Origin: Sphingobium sp. JS3065
Lineage (GTDB): Bacteria; Pseudomonadota; Alphaproteobacteria; Sphingomonadales; Sphingomonadaceae
Direction: 5' to 3'
NCBI RefSeq assembly: GCF_026427355.1
Contig: NZ_CP102664.1
Location: 3,413,501-3,477,500 of the forward strand
DNA: 64,000 nt
The translations under genes and the position numbers were made by a program. Positions 53,838-62,786 of this stretch are shown piece after piece (the first letter of the stretch is position 1; each line of letters begins with the position of its first letter). Under the pieces are notes generated by a model. It searched no databases and was not told the DNA's origin. It saw nothing but the letters and a program-made list of their open reading frames with translations.

Positions 53838-55454
53838 TCACGGCGTCAGCACCGTGTCGACGGCCTGCGGCAATATGTCCGGATAGTCGAGCGTATAGTG
53901 AAGGCCCCGGCTTTCCTTGCGATGCAGCGCCGAACGGACGACCAGGCGCGCCACCTCCAGCAGGTTGCGCAGTTCGATCAGGTCGGGCGTCACGCGGAAA
54001 TTGCCGTAATATTCATCCACCTCCTTGGCCAGCAGGTCGATGCGGTGCTGGGCGCGCTCCAGCCGCTTGGTGGTGCGGACGATGCCGACATAGTCCCACA
54101 TGAAGCGGCGGATTTCCTTCCAGTTATGCTGGACGATGACCTCTTCGTCCGAATTGGTGACGCGGCTTTCGTCCCAGGGGCGGATGGGCGGCGGGGCAGG
54201 CAGTTCGTCCCAATGGGCGCGGATATGCCGGGCCGCCGCCTCCCCGAAGACGAAGCATTCCAGCAACGAGTTGGAGGCGAGGCGATTGGCCCCGTGCAGG
54301 CCGCTTTCGGTGACTTCGCCCGCCGCATAGAGGCCGGGCAGGTCGGTGCGCCCGTCCAGGTCGATCACCACGCCGCCGCAGGTATAATGCTGTGCCGGGA
54401 CGACGGGGATCGGCTCCTTTGTGATGTCGATGTCCAGGTCCAGCAGGCGCGCATAGATGGTCGGGAAATGGGTGCGCACGAATTCAGGCGGCTTGTGGCT
54501 GATGTCCAGATGGACATAGTCCAGGCCCAGGCGCTTGATCTCATGGTCGATGGCGCGGGCCACCACGTCGCGGGGGGCGAGTTCGCCGCGCTTGTCGAAG
54601 CGGGGCATGAAGCGTTCGCCGCCGCCGGGCACGCCGGGGGGGAGCTTCAGATGGCCGCCTTCGCCGCGAACGGCTTCGGTGATCAGGAAATTCTTGACCT
54701 CCAGATTGTAGAGGCAGGTCGGGTGGAACTGGTTCATCTCCATGTTGGAGACGCGGCAGCCCGCGCGCCAGGCCATGGCGATGCCGTCGCCGGTCGCCCC
54801 CCTGGGCGCTGTCGAGAAGAGATAGGTGCGGCCCGCGCCGCCGGTGCACAGGATCGTCGCCCGGCCCAATATCGCGTCGACATGATCGGTCTGCTTGTTG
54901 AAGGCGTAGACGCCCCAGACATGGCCGTCGCCCGAATATTTCTCGCCATGGCGGCTGGTGATGAGGTCGAGGGCGACCCGGTCCTCCAGCAGGGTGATGT
55001 TGGGATTGGCGCGGGCGGCCTTCAGCAGCGCGACCTGCACGGCATGGCCGGTGGCGTCGTCGACATGGACGATACGGCGATGGCTGTGGCCGCCCTCCCG
55101 CGTCAGGTGCCAGCGTTCGCCGAATTCCTCTCCACCCCCTTCATGGGCGTTGAAGGGGACGCCCAGTTCGGCCAGCCGCTCGATGGCGGCGGGGGCTTCG
55201 GAGACGACGAACTCCACCGTGCTGCGGTCGTTGAGGCCTGCGCCCGCGACCATCGTATCCTCGATATGCGCCTCGAAACTGTCACCGGCGTCGAGCACGG
55301 CGGCAATGCCGCCCTGCGCCCAGTTGGTGGACCCGCCGTCCAGCGCGCCCTTGGCCAGCACCACGACCTTGCGGTCCTGCGCCAAGTTGATGGCGGCCGT
55401 CAGCCCCGCCGCGCCGGAGCCGATGATGACGACGTCATAGGTGGTGATGGGCAT
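53838..55454 (-). CDS. nadB: L-aspartate oxidase
   Basis: The 538-aa flavoprotein has the FAD dinucleotide motif VVIIGSGAAGLTAAINLA at residues 7-24, STNWAQGGIAAV, the active-site EGGHSHRRIVH, HYTCGGVVIDLDGRTDLPGL and GANRLASNSLLECFVFG. It oxidises L-aspartate to iminoaspartate, the first step of bacterial NAD synthesis. nadA and nadC are not in the window. Confidence 0.95.
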   Translation of the reverse strand: MPITTYDVVIIGSGAAGLTAAINLAQDRKVVVLAKGALDGGSTNWAQGGIAAVLDAGDSFEAHIEDTMVAGAGLNDRSTVEFVVSEAPAAIERLAELGVPFNAHEGGGEEFGERWHLTREGGHSHRRIVHVDDATGHAVQVALLKAARANPNITLLEDRVALDLITSRHGEKYSGDGHVWGVYAFNKQTDHVDAILGRATILCTGGAGRTYLFSTAPRGATGDGIAMAWRAGCRVSNMEMNQFHPTCLYNLEVKNFLITEAVRGEGGHLKLPPGVPGGGERFMPRFDKRGELAPRDVVARAIDHEIKRLGLDYVHLDISHKPPEFVRTHFPTIYARLLDLDIDITKEPIPVVPAQHYTCGGVVIDLDGRTDLPGLYAAGEVTESGLHGANRLASNSLLECFVFGEAAARHIRAHWDELPAPPPIRPWDESRVTNSDEEVIVQHNWKEIRRFMWDYVGIVRTTKRLERAQHRIDLLAKEVDEYYGNFRVTPDLIELRNLLEVARLVVRSALHRKESRGLHYTLDYPDILPQAVDTVLTP

Positions 55455-55482
55455 CTTCGTCCTGACGTTTTTCTTATATGGG

Positions 55483-56421
55483 CTAGGCTGCCGCTGTCAG
55501 ATTGAGGAACACATCCTCCAGGTCCGGGTCGCGGGTCACCACATCGACGATCGCCAGTCCGCTCGCCTGCACGGCGCTCAGTACCTGGCCGGCATTGGCG
55601 CGGTTCTTCATATAGGTGATGGTCAGCGTGCGGTCGTCCGACAGTTCGATCTTCTCGAAGCTGGGGTCGGCGGGCAGCGTCGCGACGTCGCGGTCGACCG
55701 TCACCTGCACCACCTTTTCCTGCGCCATGGCGATCAGTTCACGGGTCGGCTTGTCGGTGATGACCTTGCCATGGTTGATGATGGCGATGCGGTCGCACAG
55801 TTGCTCGGCTTCCTCCAGATAGTGGGTGGTCAGCACGATGGTCACGCCCTGCCGGTTCAGCTCCCGCACATAGGCCCAGAGTTGCTGGCGAAGCTGCACG
55901 TCGACGCCCGCCGTCGGTTCGTCCAGCACCAGGATCGGCGGGCTGTGCACCATCGCCTTCGCCACCAGCAGGCGGCGCTTCATGCCGCCCGACAGGGTGC
56001 GGGCATAGGCGTTGGCCTTGTCCTCCAGATGCACGGCGCGCAGCAATTCCATCGACCGGCGGCGATCCTTGGGCACGCCATAATAGCCCGCCTGATTCTC
56101 CAGCGTCTCGAACGGAGTGAAGAAGGGATCGAAGACGATCTCCTGCGGCACGATGCCGATGCTGTTCTTCGCGTTGCGGGGGTTCTGGTCGATGTCGAAG
56201 CCCCATATCCTCGCGCTGCCGCCGGTCTTGTTGACGAGGCCTGCGAGGATGTTGATCGTGGTCGATTTCCCCGCGCCATTGGGGCCGAGCAGGCCGTAAA
56301 TCTGCCCCCGCGGGATGGAGAGGCTGATATTGTCGAGCGCCAGCTTGCCCCCCTTGTACATCTTGGAGAGGTTGGTGATCTCTATGGCGGCTTGCGGAGC
56401 GGGGAAGGGGGTGTCGGTCAT
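55483..56421 (-). CDS. ABC transporter ATP-binding protein (drug-export type)
   Basis: The 312-aa protein has Walker A GPNGAGKSTT, the signature LSGGMKRRLLVAKAM, Walker B ILVLDEPTAGVD and the switch His in TTHYLEEAEQL. The C-terminal tail (about 240-312) is like the DrrA/CcmA-type family. No permease gene is adjacent: nadB and purN flank it. Its membrane partner must therefore be elsewhere, and the substrate is unknown. Confidence 0.9.
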   Translation of the reverse strand: MTDTPFPAPQAAIEITNLSKMYKGGKLALDNISLSIPRGQIYGLLGPNGAGKSTTINILAGLVNKTGGSARIWGFDIDQNPRNAKNSIGIVPQEIVFDPFFTPFETLENQAGYYGVPKDRRRSMELLRAVHLEDKANAYARTLSGGMKRRLLVAKAMVHSPPILVLDEPTAGVDVQLRQQLWAYVRELNRQGVTIVLTTHYLEEAEQLCDRIAIINHGKVITDKPTRELIAMAQEKVVQVTVDRDVATLPADPSFEKIELSDDRTLTITYMKNRANAGQVLSAVQASGLAIVDVVTRDPDLEDVFLNLTAAA

Positions 56422-56466
56422 GGCTGCCTATAGTGGGGTTGGGCCATCGGAATGGAAAGGGCGGGG

Positions 56467-57417
56467 CTAAAATTCGTCGGCGGCGTCCAGCAGCGCGGTG
56501 AGTTTCCTTGGCGCGACTTCGCGCCAGGCACGATGCAGCCGTTCGCCGATCTGCTCCCAATCCGTATCCCCCAGGTCGAGCCGGATGCCGACCCAGCCGT
56601 CGCCGAAATAGGCGGGGCGGTAATAGCGCGCCGGATCGCTTTCGATCAGCATCGCCTGCTCTTCGGGCGCGGTCGTCTTGACGAGGATGGCGATGACTCC
56701 ATCGCCATGATGATCCTGCGTGAAATAGGCGAATTTCTTGCCCTTCTCTATGCCGAAGCAGGGCATGCCGTGCGATGTCACCTCATCTGCCTGCGGCAGG
56801 GCGAGGGCGCGCTCGCGCACTTTGTCGAGCAGCCATTCGGGCTGACGCTCGCGGGTCACGAAATCCGCGAGGGTGCGGGAATAAAGCTGATGTTCGGCGA
56901 TCAGGATGCGCGCGGCCAGGCTGTCGGCGGTGTCGCCGGGCAGGATCGCGACTTGCGTCTGGCCCAGCACCGGCCCGTCGTCCAGTTCGGCGGTGACGAT
57001 GTGGACCGAGCAGCCCGCATGGCTGTCGCCCGCGTCGAGCGCTTTCTGGTGGGTGTCCAGGCCCTTATATTTGGGCAGCAGGCTGGGGTGGATGTTGAGC
57101 ATCCGGCCTTCCCATCCCGCGACGAATTCCGGCGAGAGCAGGCGCATATAGCCGGCCAGCGCGACATATTCCGCGCCCGCCCTGCGCAGTTCCGCGTCGA
57201 TGACGGCGTCGAATTCGGCGCGCTTCAGCCCCTTGTGGCTCTGGCCGAAGGTCGCGACCCCCTCGGCGGCGGCCAGCGCCAGGCCGGGCGCTTCGGGATC
57301 GTTGGCCGCGACCAGCACGATCTCATAGGGGCAGGACGGATGCTTGGCGGCATAGAGCAGCGCCGCCATGTTCGAACCGCGTCCGGAAATCAGAACGCCG
57401 ACCTTTGCCTTGGACAT
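56467..57417 (-). CDS. purN: phosphoribosylglycinamide formyltransferase fused to a YjbR/MmcQ-like domain
   Basis: Residues 1-190 are PurN: VGVLISGRGSNMAALL, LAGYMRLLSPEFV, the catalytic MLNIHPSLLPKYKG and HIVTAELDDGPVLGQ. Residues about 195-316 form a second domain (LDKVRERALALPQADEVTSH, GKKFAYF, YFGDGWVGIRLD) of the YjbR/MmcQ DNA-binding-like type. The fusion makes it about 110 residues longer than normal PurN (about 200). It uses 10-formyl-THF in the third step of purine synthesis. The role of the extra domain is unknown. Confidence 0.9.
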   Translation of the reverse strand: MSKAKVGVLISGRGSNMAALLYAAKHPSCPYEIVLVAANDPEAPGLALAAAEGVATFGQSHKGLKRAEFDAVIDAELRRAGAEYVALAGYMRLLSPEFVAGWEGRMLNIHPSLLPKYKGLDTHQKALDAGDSHAGCSVHIVTAELDDGPVLGQTQVAILPGDTADSLAARILIAEHQLYSRTLADFVTRERQPEWLLDKVRERALALPQADEVTSHGMPCFGIEKGKKFAYFTQDHHGDGVIAILVKTTAPEEQAMLIESDPARYYRPAYFGDGWVGIRLDLGDTDWEQIGERLHRAWREVAPRKLTALLDAADEF

Positions 57418-57439
57418 TTCTTACGGCCTCCGTCCGTCC

Positions 57440-57515
57440 TGAGTAGCCGCTGAGCCTTTCGACAGGCTCAGGACAGGCTTCGATTTCGCTCAGTCCCTGC
57501 TCAGCACGAACGGGG
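57440..57515. repeat. intergenic repeat related to the one at 48745
   Basis: GAGCCTTTCGACAGGCTCAG (a small palindrome) is followed by GGCTTCGATTTCGCTCAGTC and AGCACGAACGG. The CTTCGAYTTCGCTCAG core and CGAACGG are shared with 48745-48850. It lies between purM and purN. Confidence 0.6.
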
Positions 57516-57520
57516 AAAAT

Positions 57521-58615
57521 TTACCCCAGATGCGTCGCGGTCCAGTCCGCCTTCGCGCTCCATGTTTCCTGGCTGCCCTTGACCGTGCAGCCCTTTTCAC
57601 CCGTTTCGACCGTGCCGACGCGGACCACCGTCTCGCCAGCCGCTTCCAGTTCGGCCGCCACGGCATCCGCCCCGTCCGCATCGACCGCCAGCACCATGCC
57701 GACGCCGCAGTTGAAGGTGCGCGCCATCTCCTCCGGCTCGATATGGCCCTGCGCCTGGAGGAAGGCCATCAGCCGGGGCTGTTCCCACCCATCGGCTTCG
57801 ACCACGGCATGGCAGCCTTCGGGCAGCACGCGCGGGATATTTTCCAGCAGGCCGCCGCCGGTGATATGGGCGAGCGCGTTGATCCGCCCAGCCCGCACCA
57901 GCGGCAGCAGCGACTTCACATAGATGCGCGTCGGCGCCATCAGCGCGTCGATCAGCAGCACTTCATTGTCGAAGATCGCCGGGCGATTGAGCTTCCACCC
58001 CTTGTCGGCGGCCAGGCGGCGGACCAGCGAAAAACCGTTGCTGTGCACGCCCGACGAAGCAAGGCCCAGCAGCACGTCCCCCGCCTTGACCCTGTTGCCG
58101 GTCAGCGCTTGGGACCGCTCCACCGCGCCAACGCAGAAACCGGCAAGATCATAGTCGCCCGCTGCGTACATGCCCGGCATCTCTGCGGTCTCCCCGCCGA
58201 TCAGCGCGCATCCCGCCTGCTTGCAACCCTCCGCGATCCCGGCGATCACTCGTTCGGCCACGCCGCTCTCCAGCTTGCCGGTGGCGTAATAGTCCAGGAA
58301 GAACAGCGGTTCGGCCCCCTGCACGATCAGGTCGTTGGCGCACATGGCGACCAGGTCGATGCCGACGCCGTCATGGGCGTCATGATCGATCGCCAGTTTC
58401 AGCTTGGTTCCCACGCCGTCATTGGCCGCGACCAGCAGCGGATCGTCGTAACCCGCCGCCTTCAGGTCGAAGAAACCGCCAAAGCCCCCCAGTTCGGCGT
58501 CGGCACCGGGGCGGCGCGTGGCCTTGGCCAGCGGGGCGATGGCGCGGACCAGCGCATTGCCGGCGGCGATGTCGACGCCAGCCTTGGCGTAGCTGTAGGA
58601 TTCGTTCTCGCTCAT
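57521..58615 (-). CDS. purM: phosphoribosylformylglycinamidine cyclo-ligase
   Basis: The 364-aa protein has the PurM signatures: [73 protein letters not shown], and [16 protein letters not shown]. It closes the imidazole ring in purine synthesis. It is upstream of purN, the usual purMN order. The start codon overlaps a plus-strand ATG, so the opposite gene must begin further right. Confidence 0.95.
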   Translation of the reverse strand: MSENESYSYAKAGVDIAAGNALVRAIAPLAKATRRPGADAELGGFGGFFDLKAAGYDDPLLVAANDGVGTKLKLAIDHDAHDGVGIDLVAMCANDLIVQGAEPLFFLDYYATGKLESGVAERVIAGIAEGCKQAGCALIGGETAEMPGMYAAGDYDLAGFCVGAVERSQALTGNRVKAGDVLLGLASSGVHSNGFSLVRRLAADKGWKLNRPAIFDNEVLLIDALMAPTRIYVKSLLPLVRAGRINALAHITGGGLLENIPRVLPEGCHAVVEADGWEQPRLMAFLQAQGHIEPEEMARTFNCGVGMVLAVDADGADAVAAELEAAGETVVRVGTVETGEKGCTVKGSQETWSAKADWTATHLG

Positions 58616-58706
58616 GGTGAGCGCCACTAGAACAAAGGAGAGGAAAACGGAACGGGAAATGGGTTGCCGCTTGGCAGGGCAGGCAAATCCCGCCAAAAGG
58701 ACGCGC

Positions 58707-60005
58707 GTGAGCCTGCCACTTGTCCTTCGCGGCCTTGATTTTCGGCCTCTGAACCTGATTCGCGCACCCTTCTTTCGGGTATTGGCGCGCCCCCTCCAGA
58801 TTCTGGGCGCGGTGGCGCTCGGCCTCGCGGCGGCGGCGCTGTTCGCGCAGATGGAGGGGGAACGCGGCGTCCCCCCCATCGCCAGCGGCGGCGATTTTCA
58901 GGTGAGCCATGTGAAGGTCGACGTCTTCGCCAGGGATGCAGCCAGCGCCAGGCAGGCGGGCTGGCGGCTGGCGCAGCGGCGCGCCTGGCAGATGCTCTGG
59001 ACCCGCACCCATGGCGGGACCGGTGCGCCGGGCCTGTCCGATTCGCAGCTTGAGGGCATGATCTCCGGCATAGAGATTGAATATGAGCAGGCCGGGCCGA
59101 ACCGCTATGTCGCGACGTTGGGCGTCATGTTCGACCGGGCGCGGACCGGGCAGGTGCTGGGCGTCACCGGCAGCAATGTCGTGCATTCGCCGCCGCTGCT
59201 GGTGATCCCGGTGCTGTGGGACGGCGGTTCTGCGGTATCCTATGAGCGGATCAACGAATGGCAGAAGGCCTGGGCGCGATTCCGCACCGGGGACAGCGCC
59301 ATCGACTATGTGCGCGTGGCCGGGTCGATCGCCGACCCGATCCTGCTGAACGCGGGGCAGACCGGGCGGCGCGGGCGGCTGTGGTGGCGCGTGCTGCTGG
59401 ACCAATATGGCGCGGCGGACGTGGTGATTCCCATCGCCCGGCTGGACCGCCAATATCCCGGCGGTCCCGTGACCGGAACCTTCACGGCCCGTTACGGCCC
59501 CGATAATTTCCTGATCGGCAGCTTTTCGCTGCGCGCCTCCAGCGACAGCGCGCTTCCGCAGATGATGGACCAGGCGGCGCAGCGCATCGACCAGCTTTAC
59601 ACCCAGGCGCTGAATGACGGCCGCCTGCGTCCCGATCCGTCGCTGATCATCGAGGAACCGGTCGATCCCGACGCGCTGGCCATCGAAAATGCCGCCGACC
59701 TGCCGCTGGAGACGATGGCGCCGCCGACGCCGGGCGTCACGACCGGCAGCTTCGCGATCCAGTTCGACACCCCCGATGTCGGGTCCGTGGCGCAGGGCGA
59801 GGCGGCGGTGCGCTCCATCGCGGGCGTGCGTTCGGCGGCGACCAGCAGCCTGGCGCTGGGCGGCACGTCGGTGATGCAGGTCAGCTTCGACGGCACGGTC
59901 GACGCGCTGCGCGCCGCGCTGACGGCCAGGGGGTACAGCGTGGCGGTGTCCGGCAACACGCTGCGCATCCGCCGGGCCGCTGCGGGGGCTGCCCCGGCCC
60001 AATGA
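58707..60005 (+). CDS. DUF2066-like envelope protein
   Basis: The product (432 aa from GTG at 58707) has an N-terminal membrane or signal segment ([19 protein letters not shown]). A domain resembling DUF2066 follows: [40 protein letters not shown] and [14 protein letters not shown] repeated C-terminal region starts near [13 protein letters not shown]. The GTG at 58707 is favoured because AAAAGGA lies upstream; ATG at 58659 is also possible. It is coupled to hdaA by a 4-bp overlap. The function is unknown. Confidence 0.65.
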   Translation: MSLPLVLRGLDFRPLNLIRAPFFRVLARPLQILGAVALGLAAAALFAQMEGERGVPPIASGGDFQVSHVKVDVFARDAASARQAGWRLAQRRAWQMLWTRTHGGTGAPGLSDSQLEGMISGIEIEYEQAGPNRYVATLGVMFDRARTGQVLGVTGSNVVHSPPLLVIPVLWDGGSAVSYERINEWQKAWARFRTGDSAIDYVRVAGSIADPILLNAGQTGRRGRLWWRVLLDQYGAADVVIPIARLDRQYPGGPVTGTFTARYGPDNFLIGSFSLRASSDSALPQMMDQAAQRIDQLYTQALNDGRLRPDPSLIIEEPVDPDALAIENAADLPLETMAPPTPGVTTGSFAIQFDTPDVGSVAQGEAAVRSIAGVRSAATSSLALGGTSVMQVSFDGTVDALRAALTARGYSVAVSGNTLRIRRAAAGAAPAQ

Positions 60006-60616
60006 GACAGATCAGCCTGCCGTTCGACCGGCCGGGTCAGGGAACGGACGACGAATTTCTGGTCAGCGACGCCAACCGCATCGCCGTGCGCCATCTGGAA
60101 AACTGGCGGGGCTGGCCGCTGGCGATCAGCGTGTTGAGCGGGCCGCCCTTGTCCGGGCGCTCGACGCTGGGCCGCCACTTCGCCGCGCAGAGCGGCGGCA
60201 CGGTGATCGACGATGCGCAGCGGCGGGACGACCGGACGCTGTTCAACGCCTGGAACGATGCGCAGACGGCGCAGCGGCCCCTGCTGCTGATCGCCGACGC
60301 GCCGCCCGCGATATGGCAGGTGGCCTTGCCCGACCTGCGTTCCCGTCTGGCCGCCGCGCCGCATGTCGCGCTGGAACAGCCGGACGAGGCGCTGGCCCAT
60401 GCCCTGATCGAACGCTCCCTGGCCTCGGCGGGGGCCAGCTATGCCGCCGACCTGCCCGAATGGCTGCTGCGCCGGATCGAGCGCAGCTATGCCGCCATCG
60501 CCGCCGTGACGCGCCTGCTGGATGAGGCGGCCTTGTCATCGGGACGTAAGATTTCTGCCGCTATGGCGAAAGATGTCCTGCAAGGTGCGGGATTTTTGCC
60601 TATAGTCCCGGACTGA
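60002..60616 (+). CDS. hdaA: DnaA-related regulatory protein HdaA
   Basis: The 204-aa protein begins [14 protein letters not shown], a clamp-binding QxxLPF-type motif at residues 3-8. A reduced AAA+ domain follows, with a weak Walker A (SGPPLSGRSTLGRH), VIDDAQRR in place of Walker B, and a lid region. This matches HdaA, which works with the sliding clamp to inactivate DnaA-ATP. It sits before ppk, as in other alphaproteobacteria. Confidence 0.88.
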   Translation: MRQISLPFDRPGQGTDDEFLVSDANRIAVRHLENWRGWPLAISVLSGPPLSGRSTLGRHFAAQSGGTVIDDAQRRDDRTLFNAWNDAQTAQRPLLLIADAPPAIWQVALPDLRSRLAAAPHVALEQPDEALAHALIERSLASAGASYAADLPEWLLRRIERSYAAIAAVTRLLDEAALSSGRKISAAMAKDVLQGAGFLPIVPD

Positions 60617-60642
60617 ACCGGTTCTGCAACGATGAGAGATAT

Positions 60643-62781
60643 GTGGCCGAAGCTGACCCCTCCGCCAGCCTGACCCTGCCCGGCGACCGCTATTTCAATC
60701 GGGAGCTGTCCTGGCTGGCCTTCAACCAGCGCGTGCTGGAGGAAGCGATGAACCGGGCGCATCCGCTGCTGGAGCGGCTGCGCTTCCTGTCGATTTCGGG
60801 TGCCAATCTGGACGAATTCTTCTCCGTGCGCGTGGCGGGGCTGAAGGGCCAGCAGTTGCAGGATGTCGACATGCGCTCCGCCGACGGGCTGACCCCGGCG
60901 CAGCAACTGGCCGCCATCACGGAGGAAACGGCGCGGCTGATGGGTGCGCAGCAGAAGGTGTGGGCCGCGCTGCACGGCGAACTGGCGCGGGTGGGGATAG
61001 AGGTGATCGGCCCGTCCAGCGCGCTGGACCCCAGTTGCGAGAATTGGCTGCGCGAGCATTTCCTTTCGCAGGTCTTCCCGATCCTGACGCCGCAGGCGCT
61101 GGACCCGGCGCATCCCTTCCCCTTCATCCCCAATCAGGGGCTGTCGATCGTCTTCGATCTGGAGCGGCTGTCGGACAAGGAATCGATTCGGGAACTGGTG
61201 ATGATCCCGTCCTCGCTTGCCCGATTCGTGCGGATGCCGGGGGAAACGGCGCGCTATATGGCGCTGGAGGCGGTGATCCGGCGCTTTTCCGCCGATCTCT
61301 TCCCCGGATATCGGGTGCGCAACAGCGGCGTGTTCCGCATCATCCGCGACAGCGACATAGAGATAGAGGAAGAGGCGGAGGATCTGGTCCGCTATTTCCG
61401 CAGCGCCATCAAGCGCCGCCGCCGGGGCCGCGTGATCCGCATGGAGATAGAGGAGCGCATCCCCGAACCGGTCGAGGAGATGCTCCAGGACATGCTCCAG
61501 GGGCATGAGGCGATCATCGCGGAGGTGGAGGGGTTCGTCGGCATCGGCGACCTGTCCGGCATCGTCGAAGAGGACCGGCCCGACCTGAAGTTCGAGCCTT
61601 ACGCGCCCCGCTTTCCGGAGCGTATCCGCGAATATGGCGGCGATTGCTTCGCCGCGATCCGGGCGAAGGACATCGTCGTCCACCATCCCTATGAGGCGTT
61701 CGACGTGGTCGTGTCCTTCCTGAAACAGGCGGCGTCGGACCCGGACGTGGTGGCGATCAAGCAGACGCTCTACCGCGCGGGCAAGCAGTCCGCGATCATC
61801 CGCGCCCTGATCGACGCGGCGGAGGCGGGCAAGTCGGTGACCGCCGTGGTCGAACTCAAGGCCCGCTTCGACGAGGAGCAGAATCTGATGTGGGCCGACG
61901 CGCTGGAACGCGCGGGCGTGCAGGTGGTCTATGGCTTCATCGACTGGAAGACCCATGCCAAGGTGTCGATGATCGTCCGGCGCGAAGGCGGGCAGTTCCG
62001 CAGCTACTGCCATTTCGGCACCGGCAATTATCATCCGGTGACGGCGCGCATCTATACCGACCTCAGCTTCTTCACCGCGGACCCGGCCTATAGCCGCGAC
62101 GCGGCGGCGCTGTTCAACTATATCACCGGCTATGTCGAGCCGCAGAGGCTGGAAAAGCTGGTCATGTCGCCCCGCGACCTGCGCGACCGGCTGTGCGAGC
62201 TGATCGATGCGGAGATCGAGCATGTGCGCGCCGGGCGGCCGGGAACCATCTGGGCGAAGATGAATTCGCTGGTGGACCCGGCGATCATGGAAAAGCTTTA
62301 CGCGGCGAGCAATGCGGGCGTGCAGATCGACCTGATCGTGCGGGGCATCTGTTGCCTGCGGCCGGGCGTGCCGGGCATGTCGGAAAATATCCGGGTGAAG
62401 TCGGTCGTCGGCCGCTTCCTGGAACATAGCCGCATCACCGTGTTCGGCAATGGCAAGGCGCTGCCCAACAACGGCGCGAAAGTCTATATCAGTTCGGCCG
62501 ACTGGATGCCGCGCAATTTCGACCGGCGCGTGGAGTTTCTGGCGCCCGTGGAAAATCCGACCGTGCACGACCAGATTCTGGACCAGGTGATGGTCGCGAA
62601 CCTGATCGACACCGAGCAAAGCTGGGTGCTGGACAGCGAGGGCCATTACAGCCGGGTCGAGGCGACCGACCGGCCGTTCAACCTGCATCGTTATTTCATG
62701 ACCAACCCATCGCTTTCGGGCCGGGGCGCGTCGCTGGATAGCGGTGCGGTGCCGACCCTTCGCCTGCGCGGGCGGGCCTGA
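60643..62781 (+). CDS. ppk: polyphosphate kinase 1
   Basis: The 712-aa protein starts at a GTG after GAGAGAT. N domain: RYFNRELSWLAFNQRVLEEA. Catalytic C domains: IKQTLYRAG, YGFIDWKTHAKVSMIVRREG with the phospho-acceptor His region, YCHFGTGNYHPVTARIYTDL, and SSADWMPRNFDRRVEFL. It polymerises phosphate from ATP. It is followed at 5 bp by ppx, so synthesis and breakdown of polyphosphate are co-transcribed. Confidence 0.95.
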   Translation: MAEADPSASLTLPGDRYFNRELSWLAFNQRVLEEAMNRAHPLLERLRFLSISGANLDEFFSVRVAGLKGQQLQDVDMRSADGLTPAQQLAAITEETARLMGAQQKVWAALHGELARVGIEVIGPSSALDPSCENWLREHFLSQVFPILTPQALDPAHPFPFIPNQGLSIVFDLERLSDKESIRELVMIPSSLARFVRMPGETARYMALEAVIRRFSADLFPGYRVRNSGVFRIIRDSDIEIEEEAEDLVRYFRSAIKRRRRGRVIRMEIEERIPEPVEEMLQDMLQGHEAIIAEVEGFVGIGDLSGIVEEDRPDLKFEPYAPRFPERIREYGGDCFAAIRAKDIVVHHPYEAFDVVVSFLKQAASDPDVVAIKQTLYRAGKQSAIIRALIDAAEAGKSVTAVVELKARFDEEQNLMWADALERAGVQVVYGFIDWKTHAKVSMIVRREGGQFRSYCHFGTGNYHPVTARIYTDLSFFTADPAYSRDAAALFNYITGYVEPQRLEKLVMSPRDLRDRLCELIDAEIEHVRAGRPGTIWAKMNSLVDPAIMEKLYAASNAGVQIDLIVRGICCLRPGVPGMSENIRVKSVVGRFLEHSRITVFGNGKALPNNGAKVYISSADWMPRNFDRRVEFLAPVENPTVHDQILDQVMVANLIDTEQSWVLDSEGHYSRVEATDRPFNLHRYFMTNPSLSGRGASLDSGAVPTLRLRGRA

Positions 62782-62786
62782 GCGCC

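Noticed and set aside
58614..58706. ATG at 58614 as start of the DUF2066-like gene
   Set aside because: It overlaps the purM start codon on the other strand and lacks a ribosome site; the GTG at 58707 or the ATG at 58659 is more likely.
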